From: a virus
Reading direction: 5' to 3' (one strand)
Length of the DNA: 35,628 nt
Virus record (IMG/VR): IMGVR_UViG_3300009151_000019
Span: 1 to 35,628 of that record
Shown here: piece after piece, positions 7,897 through 13,583 of the stretch
Numbering within the stretch: the first letter of the stretch is position 1
How the letters are laid out: each line of letters starts with the position of its first letter
Program-made: the position numbers and the translations under genes
Notes under the pieces: model-generated
Told to the model about the DNA's origin: nothing
The model's database searches: none
The model's input: only the letters and a program-made list of their open reading frames with translations

Positions 7897-8321
7897 CTAG
7901 ATTGCTTCAACAGCTTGCGATTATTAAAAATGCAGATAGGTCTGAAGCGCAACTAGCAGCAATGGCAAAGTATTTATCTAATCACTTTACTTATGAAGAA
8001 ATAGCAAAGGCCTCGGAACACATATTACAAAGAAGCCCATATTTTCCAGGAATCGATAGCTTTTTCTCTATTCTTAAACCATTGGAAAGCGTTGAATCTA
8101 GGGCAATATCTTTAAAGTACGAACTTAAGCAAGTCATTAGCGATTCAGGGTTTAACTTTCTAACGTTTAAGCAAATGGCAAGCCCAGTACTTTTGGATTT
8201 TGTAAGCATTGTAGGGTGGAAAGGAAGTCACGACATTTACGACAAAGAAGCAGTTGAGCTTTTTAAGACAATAATAAACAAACGAGGGGCACAAAGTGAA
8301 AACGCGCAAATTGAATATTAA
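7860..8321 (+). CDS. possible replicative helicase loader
   Basis: This 153-residue protein starts inside the previous gene with a GGAG ribosome site. The N-terminal half (about residues 1-75) reads AAMAKYLSNHFTYEEIAKAS and then RSPYFPGIDSFFSIL. That layout resembles the N-terminal domain of small phage helicase loaders, where several helices precede a Phe-Pro-rich segment. The C-terminal half has no visible motif and no Walker A, so it is not a DnaC-type ATPase. The position after the Phg_2220_C protein supports the assignment, which stays tentative. Confidence 0.45.
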   Translation: MENKNKEIAGKIARLLQQLAIIKNADRSEAQLAAMAKYLSNHFTYEEIAKASEHILQRSPYFPGIDSFFSILKPLESVESRAISLKYELKQVISDSGFNFLTFKQMASPVLLDFVSIVGWKGSHDIYDKEAVELFKTIINKRGAQSENAQIEY

Positions 8322-8562
8322 TGAAATTTTTGAATTGATTGAGCATGAATTTTCTAACGACTTAGGCGAAATGTCTTTTTATGATTACCAGAAACTTGAG
8401 ACAGCAAAGAATAAAATTTCCTATATTGAATCTATGCCTAAGAAAAATAAACTTACTAAATGGATAGATAGAAATCAAACATCTTTATGGTTTTTTATAC
8501 TAATAACTTCATTTGCTTTTGCAGCTAAGATTGTTATAGAAAACTATTTTTACAAATATTAG
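8296..8562 (+). CDS. small membrane-anchored hypothetical protein
   Basis: This 88-residue protein begins with GTG at 8296 behind a GAGGGG ribosome site inside the preceding gene. Residues 1-60 are soluble and charged. A single hydrophobic helix, about residues 64-82 (SLWFFILITSFAFAAKIVI), lies near the C terminus with a short tail, giving a tail-anchored shape. No family was recognised. A tail-anchored protein between the replication genes and recT might tether replication to the membrane, but this is speculation. Confidence 0.6.
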   Translation: MKTRKLNINEIFELIEHEFSNDLGEMSFYDYQKLETAKNKISYIESMPKKNKLTKWIDRNQTSLWFFILITSFAFAAKIVIENYFYKY

Positions 8563-8571
8563 GAGGGCACA

Positions 8572-9195
8572 ATGAATGAACTTGATTTATCAGAATTAGA
8601 AACTGCACCAGTTGAAAAAAAACAACCAATTGCACCAAGAGAGCTATCGCCAGAAGCGAGAGAGTTTAACAGACAAATGCACGTAGCCCAAACATTGGCA
8701 AAATCGTCAATTGTTCCGACTCACTTTAGAGGCAAGCCTGATGATATTTTTGCTTGTGTTATGCTAGGTGCAGAACTTGGATTTCAGCCCATGCTGAGTT
8801 TAAACTCAATTGTTATGATTCAGGGAAATGCCACCCTTAAAGCACAAACCATGCTAGCAGTTGTTAAATCTAAATGCAAAGACGCTATTATTTCAATCGA
8901 AGTCGATGAAGAAAAGAAAATTGCAATTGTAAAAGGTCAAAGAGATGCCAGCGATCCAGGCTATACGTCTACGTGGGATTTATCAAAGGCAAAGTCTATG
9001 GGGCTATTAGGTAAAGATAACTGGCTAAAACAACCTACGACCATGCTTAGATGGCGTGCCGTCTCCGAGATGTGTAAAATGGTTTTTGCTGATATTTTGA
9101 TGGGTATTTATTCCACGGAAGAATTTATAGACATAAGCATCGAATCGGATCAAAGCAAGGCAGAACTCGCAACTGCTGCATTTTCAGGAAATTAA
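8572..9195 (+). CDS. recT: RecT-family single-strand annealing protein
   Basis: This 207-residue protein has a strong GGAGGG ribosome site. It matches the RecT/Bet superfamily core: PDDIFACVMLGAELGFQPML (residues 56-75), SIVMIQGNATLKAQTMLAVV, then a beta stretch and the TTMLRWRAVSEMCKMVF segment typical of the family. RecT coats single strands left by its exonuclease partner and anneals them to homologous DNA. A RecE-like exonuclease lies at 10528-11322, separated by two genes and a terminator. The product is shorter than E. coli RecT (269 residues) but contains the whole core. The last 29 bases are echoed after the next gene. Confidence 0.9.
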   Translation: MNELDLSELETAPVEKKQPIAPRELSPEAREFNRQMHVAQTLAKSSIVPTHFRGKPDDIFACVMLGAELGFQPMLSLNSIVMIQGNATLKAQTMLAVVKSKCKDAIISIEVDEEKKIAIVKGQRDASDPGYTSTWDLSKAKSMGLLGKDNWLKQPTTMLRWRAVSEMCKMVFADILMGIYSTEEFIDISIESDQSKAELATAAFSGN

Positions 9196-9197
9196 AA
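9169..9197 (+). repeat. recT 3'-end repeat, first copy
   Basis: The recT 3' end from GCAACTGCTGCA through the stop and following AAAAT recurs at 9416-9442, at the 3' end of the next ORF, with one substitution and a 2-base gap. In the first copy the segment also carries the AGGA ribosome site of the downstream gene. Confidence 0.75.
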
Positions 9198-9439
9198 TGA
9201 AACAATTAAAATTAGAAATATATCAAGACCTTTTAGAGAAACTTGAAGACGAGTTAGCAAGAGATCTAAAGTACATGGATTTTAGATTAAAAACGCACAA
9301 GGCAAGAATAAGTACCGCTGAATTTGAAGCATCTCTATATAAAGAAAGAAACAGCATTCTTGAGTCACTTCTTGTAAAAAGCTGCATGGCTCAAATAAGA
9401 AAAACTGCTGAATCGGCAACTGCTGCATCTTCAGATTAA
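9197..9439 (+). CDS. hypothetical charged helical protein
   Basis: This 80-residue protein starts one base after the recT stop with an AGGA ribosome site. It is almost wholly helical and charged (YQDLLEKLEDELARDLKYMD), likely a coiled coil. Its last residues, ATAASSD, repeat the LATAAFSGN ending of RecT because the DNA of both gene ends is duplicated. It is the last gene before the terminator at 9474. No family was recognised. Confidence 0.6.
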   Translation: MKQLKLEIYQDLLEKLEDELARDLKYMDFRLKTHKARISTAEFEASLYKERNSILESLLVKSCMAQIRKTAESATAASSD

Positions 9440-9442
9440 AAT
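9416..9442 (+). repeat. recT 3'-end repeat, second copy
   Basis: This is the imperfect second copy of the recT gene end, covering the end of the 80-residue ORF, its stop and the bases after it. The pair brackets that ORF exactly. Confidence 0.75.
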
Positions 9443-9473
9443 ATTATTGCAGAACATACGTCCAGTCTTTATT

Positions 9474-9497
9474 AGCCCCTTAACTGGGGCTTTTTTT
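9474..9497 (+). terminator. rho-independent terminator after the first early operon
   Basis: AGCCCC (9474-9479), loop TTAACT, GGGGCT (9486-9491) and a run of seven T ending at 9497 form a textbook intrinsic terminator on the plus strand. The minus strand has no T-run after the stem. It ends the replication/recT transcript, so the nuclease genes from 9993 on need a fresh start or antitermination. Confidence 0.9.
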
Positions 9498-9992
9498 CGT
9501 CTAAAAACGACAAAAGACCCTTGCGAGTCTTCCGAAGTAGTCTATTTTTTAAGTTATCTTAAGAGCATGGAACTCTCTTCTTGACAATAATACATATTTT
9601 AGGAAAAATCAATATGTCGAAACTAGTAATCTCGGCTTTTAAGTTATTTTTTTATCCCTTTTAAAATATAAAACTAAAAAGGCTACCTTAACGGGCTTAG
9701 TATTCTTTATTTATTAGATAAAGTTGGAAACTCTAAAAAATAGCTTTGTCGATTATCAGCATTGTATTGAGTCGACGACACCACGCAATTTCGAGGCATT
9801 TGCGAAACGGCTTCCTTTTTTAGACATTCTAGTAGAATTTCTTTTAGAATAGGACATTATTCCGGCTCGGAAAGGGTGAAACTCTGAAACAATGAATAAG
9901 AGGACAAGGATCGGAAGAAGTGTAGAACTAGAAGACGTTTGGCTCTCCGAGGGTAACTCACCCAATGCCTCGTCACGCTTAAAGGGAGACAC
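9498..9992 (+). other. gene-free region with several hairpins, possible structured RNA or origin
   Basis: This stretch of about 495 bp holds no convincing gene; the ORFs crossing it on the minus strand are shadows without ribosome sites. It carries a series of short perfect stems: CCTTTT/AAAAGG (9657-9682), CTTTAT/ATAAAG (9705-9723), TGTCG/CGACA (9747-9780), CGCAA/TTGCG (9784-9804), ATTCTA-G-TAGAAT (9826-9838), TTCCG-GCT-CGGAA (9860-9872) and CGAGG/CCTCG (9948-9972). The right half is less AT-rich than the left. A 16-codon ORF (9614-9664) behind AGGAAAAAT could be a leader peptide. It could be an RNA leader, an independent RNA or the replication origin. I recognise no known RNA family. Confidence 0.45.
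9581..9609 (+). promoter_or_regulatory. candidate promoter after the early terminator
   Basis: A perfect TTGACA (9581-9586) is followed after 17 bases by AAAAAT (9604-9609, 4 of 6 to the -10 consensus). It lies shortly after the terminator at 9474-9497 and would drive a transcript with a 5' leader of about 370 bases before the gene at 9993. The weak -10 keeps this tentative. Confidence 0.35.
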
Positions 9993-10451
9993 ATGAAACA
10001 TTTAGATGAAATTCTTTCTAGCATTAAAAAGCCAGCTAACAAAAAGATTTTACCCATTAAGAAAAAACATGTCCGAAAAAGCAATTCCTCTTGGGTTATA
10101 TGTGGAAATAAGAAGGCTTATTGCAGATCGACTTGGGAAGCTAACTATTTTAGATATCTTTACTATCTTAAGATAAGCGGACATATTTATGATTTTAACC
10201 ATGAACCTGAACGATTCTATTTTGATAAGATAAAAACAGGTACGACTTCTTATTTACCAGACTTTGAAGTAATAGAAAATACAGGCGAAGTTGTTTACCA
10301 TGAAGTAAAAGGGTTCAATTGTCCAAAATCTAAAACAAAGTTAAAGCGATTTTCAATATACTACCCTAGAAAAAAATTAATTCTCGTAACTGCTAAAGAA
10401 TACAAGCAAATTAAAGAAAACTTTTCCAGAATTATAGAAGGCTGGATTTAG
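9993..10451 (+). CDS. DUF1064-type PD-(D/E)XK phage endonuclease
   Basis: This 152-residue protein starts at an ATG with a GGGAG ribosome site. It matches the DUF1064 family of small phage nucleases: STWEANYFRYLYYLK at 46-60 with E49, then the EPERFYF segment at 71-77. The catalytic pattern is YLPDFEV (D90) and YHEVKG (E104-V-K106), the PD...ExK signature of restriction-like nucleases. The N-terminal 30 residues are very basic and probably bind DNA. Such proteins commonly sit among phage replication and recombination genes and may cut branched intermediates, although that substrate has not been shown here. Confidence 0.8.
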   Translation: MKHLDEILSSIKKPANKKILPIKKKHVRKSNSSWVICGNKKAYCRSTWEANYFRYLYYLKISGHIYDFNHEPERFYFDKIKTGTTSYLPDFEVIENTGEVVYHEVKGFNCPKSKTKLKRFSIYYPRKKLILVTAKEYKQIKENFSRIIEGWI

Positions 10452-10455
10452 CCTA

Positions 10456-10496
10456 TTGACTTTAATCCGCGCTTATACTAATTTACATTCATTGAA
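10456..10496. promoter_or_regulatory. intergenic element sharing two blocks with the early promoter
   Basis: Between the DUF1064 gene and the exonuclease gene, TTGAC is followed by TTTAATCCGC (10461-10470), and CATTCATTG lies at 10487-10495. On the opposite strand these read CAATGAATG and GCGGATTAAA, in the same order as in the early promoter spacer at 6203-6220, but separated by about 16 extra bases. TATACT (10474-10479) is too close to TTGACT to make a normal promoter. It may be an operator or a displaced promoter remnant. Confidence 0.4.
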
Positions 10497-10527
10497 GAAA
10501 TTAATCTTCACATAAAAGGGCATTTTT

Positions 10528-11322
10528 ATGACAATCCTAGGTAACATCCCAGACAGTCAATATTTTTCAATGAAGGAAATCAGTAATTCTGATTTAAAGC
10601 TAATTGAACGTTCTTACTCTCACTTTTTAAACAAACATGACCGCGAAGAAACAAGTTCTATGAACTTTGGACGCGCACTTCACGCTTTAGTATTAGAAGA
10701 GTCTAAATTCTATGAACAATTTATTATTGCACCTTTTGAGATGGATAGACGTACTACTGCTGGGAAAGCCACTTACAAGGCGCTTATGGACTCAGGACGC
10801 GAAATTGTCACCGCTCCCGAATGGGTCGAACTTAATCAGTTAAAGCAAAACATTTTAAATCATCCAATTGCGAAGAACATTCTTTCAGGTGCATCAATGG
10901 AAGGTGCAATTACTGGTGAAATTGAAGGCGTTCCAATGCGTGCCAAAATAGACATCATTAACAAAGGCTTTGTGATAGATCTTAAAACTTGCCAAGACGC
11001 TTCTAAGAATGAATTTATGCGCTCAATTGGAAAGTATTCTTATTATCAACAAGCGGCTGTTTATCTGGAACTTTGTAAGCAGAACGGACTTGAAGCCACT
11101 GGATTTCTTTTTATTGCAATTGAAAGAGGCGCTAAAAGCTGCGGAGTTGCTTGCTATAGTTTAAACCAGGAATCAATTGACATTGGTCTTGCTAAAGCCA
11201 GAAGAACACTTAAAAAATATAAAGATTATATAAATAATCCTCAAAGATATGTTGGTTATTCTGACGTAATTGAAGTTATTTCTGCTCCGAATTGGTCATT
11301 TTACGATGAAGCGGGGTTTTAA
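10528..11322 (+). CDS. RecE-like PD-(D/E)XK exonuclease
   Basis: This 264-residue protein resembles the C-terminal nuclease domain of RecE and phage exonucleases of the PDDEXK_12 type. Motifs are FGRALHALVLE (48-58, H52), GEIEGVPMRAKIDI (130-143, with E131 and D142), FVIDLKTCQDAS (148-159, D151-L-K153) and YYQQAAVYLEL (172-182), together forming the metal centre and the QxxxY motif. It would degrade one strand of double-stranded DNA ends to make single strands for RecT. The start at 10528 has an AAGGGC ribosome site. Full-length E. coli RecE is far longer, but its active domain is this size. Confidence 0.85.
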   Translation: MTILGNIPDSQYFSMKEISNSDLKLIERSYSHFLNKHDREETSSMNFGRALHALVLEESKFYEQFIIAPFEMDRRTTAGKATYKALMDSGREIVTAPEWVELNQLKQNILNHPIAKNILSGASMEGAITGEIEGVPMRAKIDIINKGFVIDLKTCQDASKNEFMRSIGKYSYYQQAAVYLELCKQNGLEATGFLFIAIERGAKSCGVACYSLNQESIDIGLAKARRTLKKYKDYINNPQRYVGYSDVIEVISAPNWSFYDEAGF

Positions 11323-11323
11323 T

Positions 11324-11545
11324 ATGAAAAATGATGATATTACACTTGCAAATCTTATTTTACTTATTGCCGTTATAACAATTTTACTTATGTATGGATT
11401 CTGGATTGAAGAAACAAAAAAAGACGTTAACGATATAAAGGGGTTATTAATTGAAACAGTATTTAGTGGGAAAAACGTTCGGACTATTAACAGCAATGGA
11501 GAAAATAGAATCGTATGTCGCACCTTCGGGAAGAAGAATTTCTAG
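11324..11545 (+). CDS. small single-pass membrane protein
   Basis: This 73-residue protein uses the ATG at 11324, one base after the exonuclease stop and behind a GCGGGG ribosome site. One hydrophobic helix spans about residues 8-25 (ANLILLIAVITILLMYGFWI), followed by EETKKDVNDIKGLL, a short amphipathic helix. The last 30 residues are encoded in sequence shared, in another frame, with the next gene. No family was recognised. Confidence 0.55.
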   Translation: MKNDDITLANLILLIAVITILLMYGFWIEETKKDVNDIKGLLIETVFSGKNVRTINSNGENRIVCRTFGKKNF

Positions 11546-11675
11546 GTACCTTTGTCTTTGTGTTTGCGGAAATACAATTATCAAAAAAGGCGATCAATTG
11601 AAAAGGAAAAATTCTTTGCATTGCGGTTGCCTTCCTTCAATGAAAGGAAAAAGTGGCAAGAAAAAGAACAAGTAA
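11451..11675 (+). CDS. small zinc-binding protein resembling the N-terminal part of AP2/HNH phage proteins
   Basis: This 74-residue protein starts with TTG at 11451 behind AAGGGG, overlapping the previous gene by 95 bases. It reads LVGKTFGLLTAMEKI, then RYLCLCVCGNTII (C-x-C-x2 pattern), GDQLKRKNSLHCGC. That layout (GxxFGxLT, CxCxCG, LxxG-xxSCGC) is familiar as the zinc-binding N-terminal part of phage AP2/HNH endonucleases. Here the nuclease part is missing, so it may be a stand-alone DNA-binding finger or a remnant. The C terminus is strongly basic. Confidence 0.55.
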   Translation: MKQYLVGKTFGLLTAMEKIESYVAPSGRRISRYLCLCVCGNTIIKKGDQLKRKNSLHCGCLPSMKGKSGKKKNK

Positions 11676-11868
11676 GCCTACGACTTATTGTACTGGTAGA
11701 CATGTTTGGAGCGCATGGGTCGCGGGCAGTAAGTCTCCTTTAAGGTTAATTAAAAAATGTAAAAATTGTTCTGAGGTAATGACTCTTAAAGAATTTATGG
11801 AATATAAAAAAGAAATGAATTTAAAAACAATTAAAGCAAATACGCACATAGATCTTTTTTGGAGTTGA
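11653..11868 (+). CDS. small cysteine-containing protein
   Basis: This 71-residue protein starts with GTG at 11653 behind GAAAGGA, overlapping the previous gene by 23 bases. It contains C13, H17 (TGRHVWSAW) and the pair C36-x2-C39 (KKCKNCSEVM), which could make a zinc site. The N terminus is basic. Codon and start usage match the neighbouring mini-genes. No family was recognised, and the reality of the gene rests on its ribosome site and tight spacing. Confidence 0.45.
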   Translation: MARKRTSKPTTYCTGRHVWSAWVAGSKSPLRLIKKCKNCSEVMTLKEFMEYKKEMNLKTIKANTHIDLFWS

Positions 11869-11869
11869 A

Positions 11870-12061
11870 ATGAAGTTAGACATAGATCAGGTAATTTACG
11901 AAGCTCCGATGCACAAAACCATGGCAAGCCTTGCTAGAAAGTTTAACGCTGAAATAAGCATGTTTAAGTACAGGTTAATGAAGGCGCACAAATTAATGCT
12001 TGTGAAAAATATAATAAGGATGAATAAAGGAAATAGTTATGAAGTTGAGGTTTTAAGATGA
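11870..12061 (+). CDS. small protein with a possible helix-turn-helix
   Basis: This 63-residue basic protein begins at 11870 behind a TTGGAG ribosome site. Residues about 13-40 (MHKTMASLARKFNAEISMFK then YRLMKAHKL) look like a helix-turn-helix in which ARKFN is the first helix end and the following helix would read DNA. If real, it is one of the few candidate regulators in the phage. The stop overlaps a tiny ORF (ATGA). Family not recognised. Confidence 0.5.
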   Translation: MKLDIDQVIYEAPMHKTMASLARKFNAEISMFKYRLMKAHKLMLVKNIIRMNKGNSYEVEVLR

Positions 12062-12102
12062 TTAGAGGTAAAAAACATAAATGGTCTGGGTCTTGGAAAT
12101 AA
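12058..12102 (+). CDS. possible 14-residue basic peptide
   Basis: An ATG at 12058 overlaps the previous stop (ATGA) and has GAGG seven bases upstream, giving MIRGKKHKWSGSWK. It is very short; it could be a real coupled micropeptide, a remnant of a deleted gene, or chance. Confidence 0.25.
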   Translation: MIRGKKHKWSGSWK

Positions 12103-12125
12103 TATAAACATAAGGAGAATTTAAA

Positions 12126-12491
12126 ATGGAAAATCTAGAAACAATTAAGCTGAACAATGTAGAGTATATGCGAAAAGACCAAATACAAGCCAATGCTTCT
12201 AACACAGAAGGGTTGAAAGCCGTCATTGTTAGAACTTACAGCGCAGGCGTTTTTTATGGTTATCTCGAATCACAAATCGGACAAGAAGTGGTTCTTAAGA
12301 ATGCTAGAAGGATGTGGCAATGGTTTGGTGCAAGCTTGTCAGAGTGTGCGCAGTCTGGAACTCCAGATGTGTCTAAATGCAAATTCCCTGAAGCCGTTAC
12401 GACTGTAAAGTTATTAAATGCCATTGAAATATTAGACCTTACACCTAAGGCACTATCGTCATTGAATTCGGTGGCAATATGGAAAGCTTAG
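12126..12491 (+). CDS. DUF6948-like phage protein
   Basis: This 121-residue protein has an AAGGAG ribosome site. The core VIVRTYSAGVFYGYLES (34-50), GQEVVLKNARRMWQWFGA (52-69), LSECAQSGTPDVSKCKFP (71-88) and LLNAIEILDLTPKA (96-109) matches a small family of phage and bacterial proteins I recognise as DUF6948; the biochemical role is unknown to me. From memory, members often end in a long Gly-X tail. Here the domain stops at 12491 (SVAIWKA), and a Gly-X coding stretch follows in the -1 frame as a separate overlapping ORF. Confidence 0.65.
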   Translation: MENLETIKLNNVEYMRKDQIQANASNTEGLKAVIVRTYSAGVFYGYLESQIGQEVVLKNARRMWQWFGASLSECAQSGTPDVSKCKFPEAVTTVKLLNAIEILDLTPKALSSLNSVAIWKA

Positions 12492-12709
12492 TTAATGATG
12501 GAAGTGGAGACGGAAATGGATACGGATACGGAAACGGAAATGGATACGGATACGGAAACGGATACGGATACGGAAACGGATACGGATACGGAGACGGAAA
12601 CGGAAACGGATACGGATACGGATACGGAGACGGAAACGGAAACGGATACGGAAGTGGAGACGGAGACGGATACGGAAGTGGAGACGGAGACGGAAACGGA
12701 AACGGATAA
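12479..12709 (+). CDS. Gly-X repeat protein overlapping the DUF6948-like gene
   Basis: This 76-residue ORF starts at the ATG at 12479, 13 bases inside the previous gene, with GGTGG four bases upstream. After MESLVND it consists of alternating glycine and N, Y, D or S to its end. The frame is -1 relative to the upstream gene. It may be translated by coupling, or it may be the C-terminal tail of the DUF6948-like protein separated by an indel. No standard slippery heptamer is seen at the junction. A competing ORF in the upstream gene's own frame (12495-12728) reads Thr-Asp/Glu repeats and cannot be excluded. Confidence 0.5.
   Translation: MESLVNDGSGDGNGYGYGNGNGYGYGNGYGYGNGYGYGDGNGNGYGYGYGDGNGNGYGSGDGDGYGSGDGDGNGNG
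12500..12706. repeat. hexanucleotide repeat tract GGANAC
   Basis: About 34 tandem units of the form GGA followed by TAC, AAC, GAC, AAT or AGT fill 207 bp. The GGA codon never varies, whereas the other codon does. Any unit gain or loss keeps all reading frames open. The opposite strand also stays open, encoding Arg-Phe/Ile/Leu repeats, as expected from the repeat rather than from a gene. Confidence 0.9.
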
Positions 12710-12724
12710 TCGGGAGAATTATAA

Positions 12725-13324
12725 ATGAGTGATAAACTACAAGATGATTTAATTTATAAACATGTAATGACTTTTTCCCATGAAGAACTTGCTGGAATGT
12801 ATACAATCATAAATAAACGAGAGCAAGAGCATTTAGAAGAGATTGAAGCTTTAAATTTAAGTTGTTCCACCATGGTTGAAATAAATTGCAAACAAGAGAG
12901 ACAGTTTCACCAAGATATTAAAAAGCTTGAAAAAGAAAACGCTCGATTGCGTGATGTTGTTAAAGGTAACATTGCTGTTATGGGAAAAATGCAAGAACGA
13001 GAAAATAAGATGATTAAACTTGAAAAAGAAAACGCTCGATTGCGTGAGGCTTTGGAGAGCCTAAAATTAACAATGGACGAGGAAAGAATGGGCAAATTAA
13101 CAAAAGAAGAAATTTCATGGTACTTAAAATATAACTGTACACTAGAGACTTTACCTAGATGTTCTAAATGTTATACCCAAAATGATGATATATACACCGA
13201 TGAATTAGATGGAGAAATGTTTTGCAAAGAGTGCCTAATAGATAGTCTCAACAATGATGAAGTCGCACTTAAAGAATTGAGAAGTTATATGAAAATCGAA
13301 ACACTAAAAGGAGGTGAAGAATGA
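12725..13324 (+). CDS. coiled-coil protein with a C-terminal zinc ribbon
   Basis: This 199-residue protein has a GGGAG ribosome site. Residues about 25-125 form a long coiled coil. Within it LEKENARLRD (68-77) and LEKENARLRE (99-108) are encoded by identical 29-bp DNA blocks, an in-frame duplication of 31 codons. The C-terminal part has CSKC (146-149) and CKEC (167-170), a likely four-cysteine zinc ribbon. Such proteins are common small early phage proteins that bind nucleic acid or host factors. The stop overlaps the next start (ATGA), whose ribosome site AGGAGGTGA is a near-perfect match. Function unknown. Confidence 0.65.
   Translation: MSDKLQDDLIYKHVMTFSHEELAGMYTIINKREQEHLEEIEALNLSCSTMVEINCKQERQFHQDIKKLEKENARLRDVVKGNIAVMGKMQERENKMIKLEKENARLREALESLKLTMDEERMGKLTKEEISWYLKYNCTLETLPRCSKCYTQNDDIYTDELDGEMFCKECLIDSLNNDEVALKELRSYMKIETLKGGEE
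12926..13047 (+). repeat. in-frame duplication with identical 29-bp ends
   Basis: The 29 bases at 12926-12954 recur exactly at 13019-13047, 93 bp (31 codons) apart. The sequence between them is diverged. Exact DNA identity over a coding repeat suggests recent duplication or gene conversion. Confidence 0.9.
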
Positions 13325-13566
13325 TTTGTGCTATTTGTGGTTGCAACGATAGGGAAAATTGTAAATATGCTATAGCAACTGATAATTATGTTTCAGCTTT
13401 TAAAAGAGCTTTATGCGGTGAAAAAATTATATGGTCAAAAACTTTAATTTTATCCTCCGCAATTATGAAAGAATTAGAAGAAAAACAAAAAGCACTAGCC
13501 AGCTCCAGTCATCACTTGGTAATCCTAAAACATCGTTGTAGCTCTTTAAAAGAAAGTGAAGAGTGA
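13321..13566 (+). CDS. cysteine-rich small protein with a captured C-terminal segment
   Basis: This 81-residue protein starts by ATGA overlap behind a perfect ribosome site. The N terminus, MICAICGCNDRENC, contains C3, C6, C8 and C14 and fits a small zinc-binding motif known in phage early proteins. Residues about 60-78 (SSHHLVILKHRCSSLK) are encoded by a 55-bp block that is 53/55 identical to part of the metallophosphoesterase gene at 14352-14406, read here on the opposite coding strand. The native C terminus of this protein has therefore probably been replaced. Confidence 0.6.
   Translation: MICAICGCNDRENCKYAIATDNYVSAFKRALCGEKIIWSKTLILSSAIMKELEEKQKALASSSHHLVILKHRCSSLKESEE
13498..13552. repeat. 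55-bp repeat, derived copy at the end of the cysteine-rich gene
   Basis: This copy matches 14352-14406 in the same DNA orientation, with two mismatches over 55 bp. The two copies bracket the two small minus-strand genes and the 3' part of the phosphoesterase gene. Confidence 0.92.
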
Positions 13567-13583
13567 GTGATGTTTTAGTAATT

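Noticed and set aside
9498-9992. Group I or II intron
   Set aside because: I looked for the conserved core helices and a domain V-like hairpin and found no convincing match; no split gene flanks the region.
9756-10084. Two minus-strand ORFs over the gene-free region
   Set aside because: They lack ribosome sites, overlap the DUF1064 gene in antisense and show no domain; judged shadows.
11870-12061. Lysogeny repressor
   Set aside because: There is a possible helix-turn-helix, but the protein is small and not next to a classical switch or an integrase; left as a regulator candidate only.
12479-12491. Programmed -1 frameshift joining the DUF6948-like gene to the Gly-X ORF
   Set aside because: No X-XXY-YYZ slippery heptamer in the correct phase was found, so a canonical frameshift is not claimed; reinitiation or an indel is preferred.
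12500-12706. Possible CRISPR or iteron array
   Set aside because: The units are six bases with no spacers, in a protein-coding phase; neither CRISPR nor typical iterons fit.
12492-12806. Minus-strand ORF of Arg-Phe/Ile/Leu repeats
   Set aside because: It is the complement of the GGANAC repeat tract, which leaves all frames open; it has no ribosome site and opposes the local genes.
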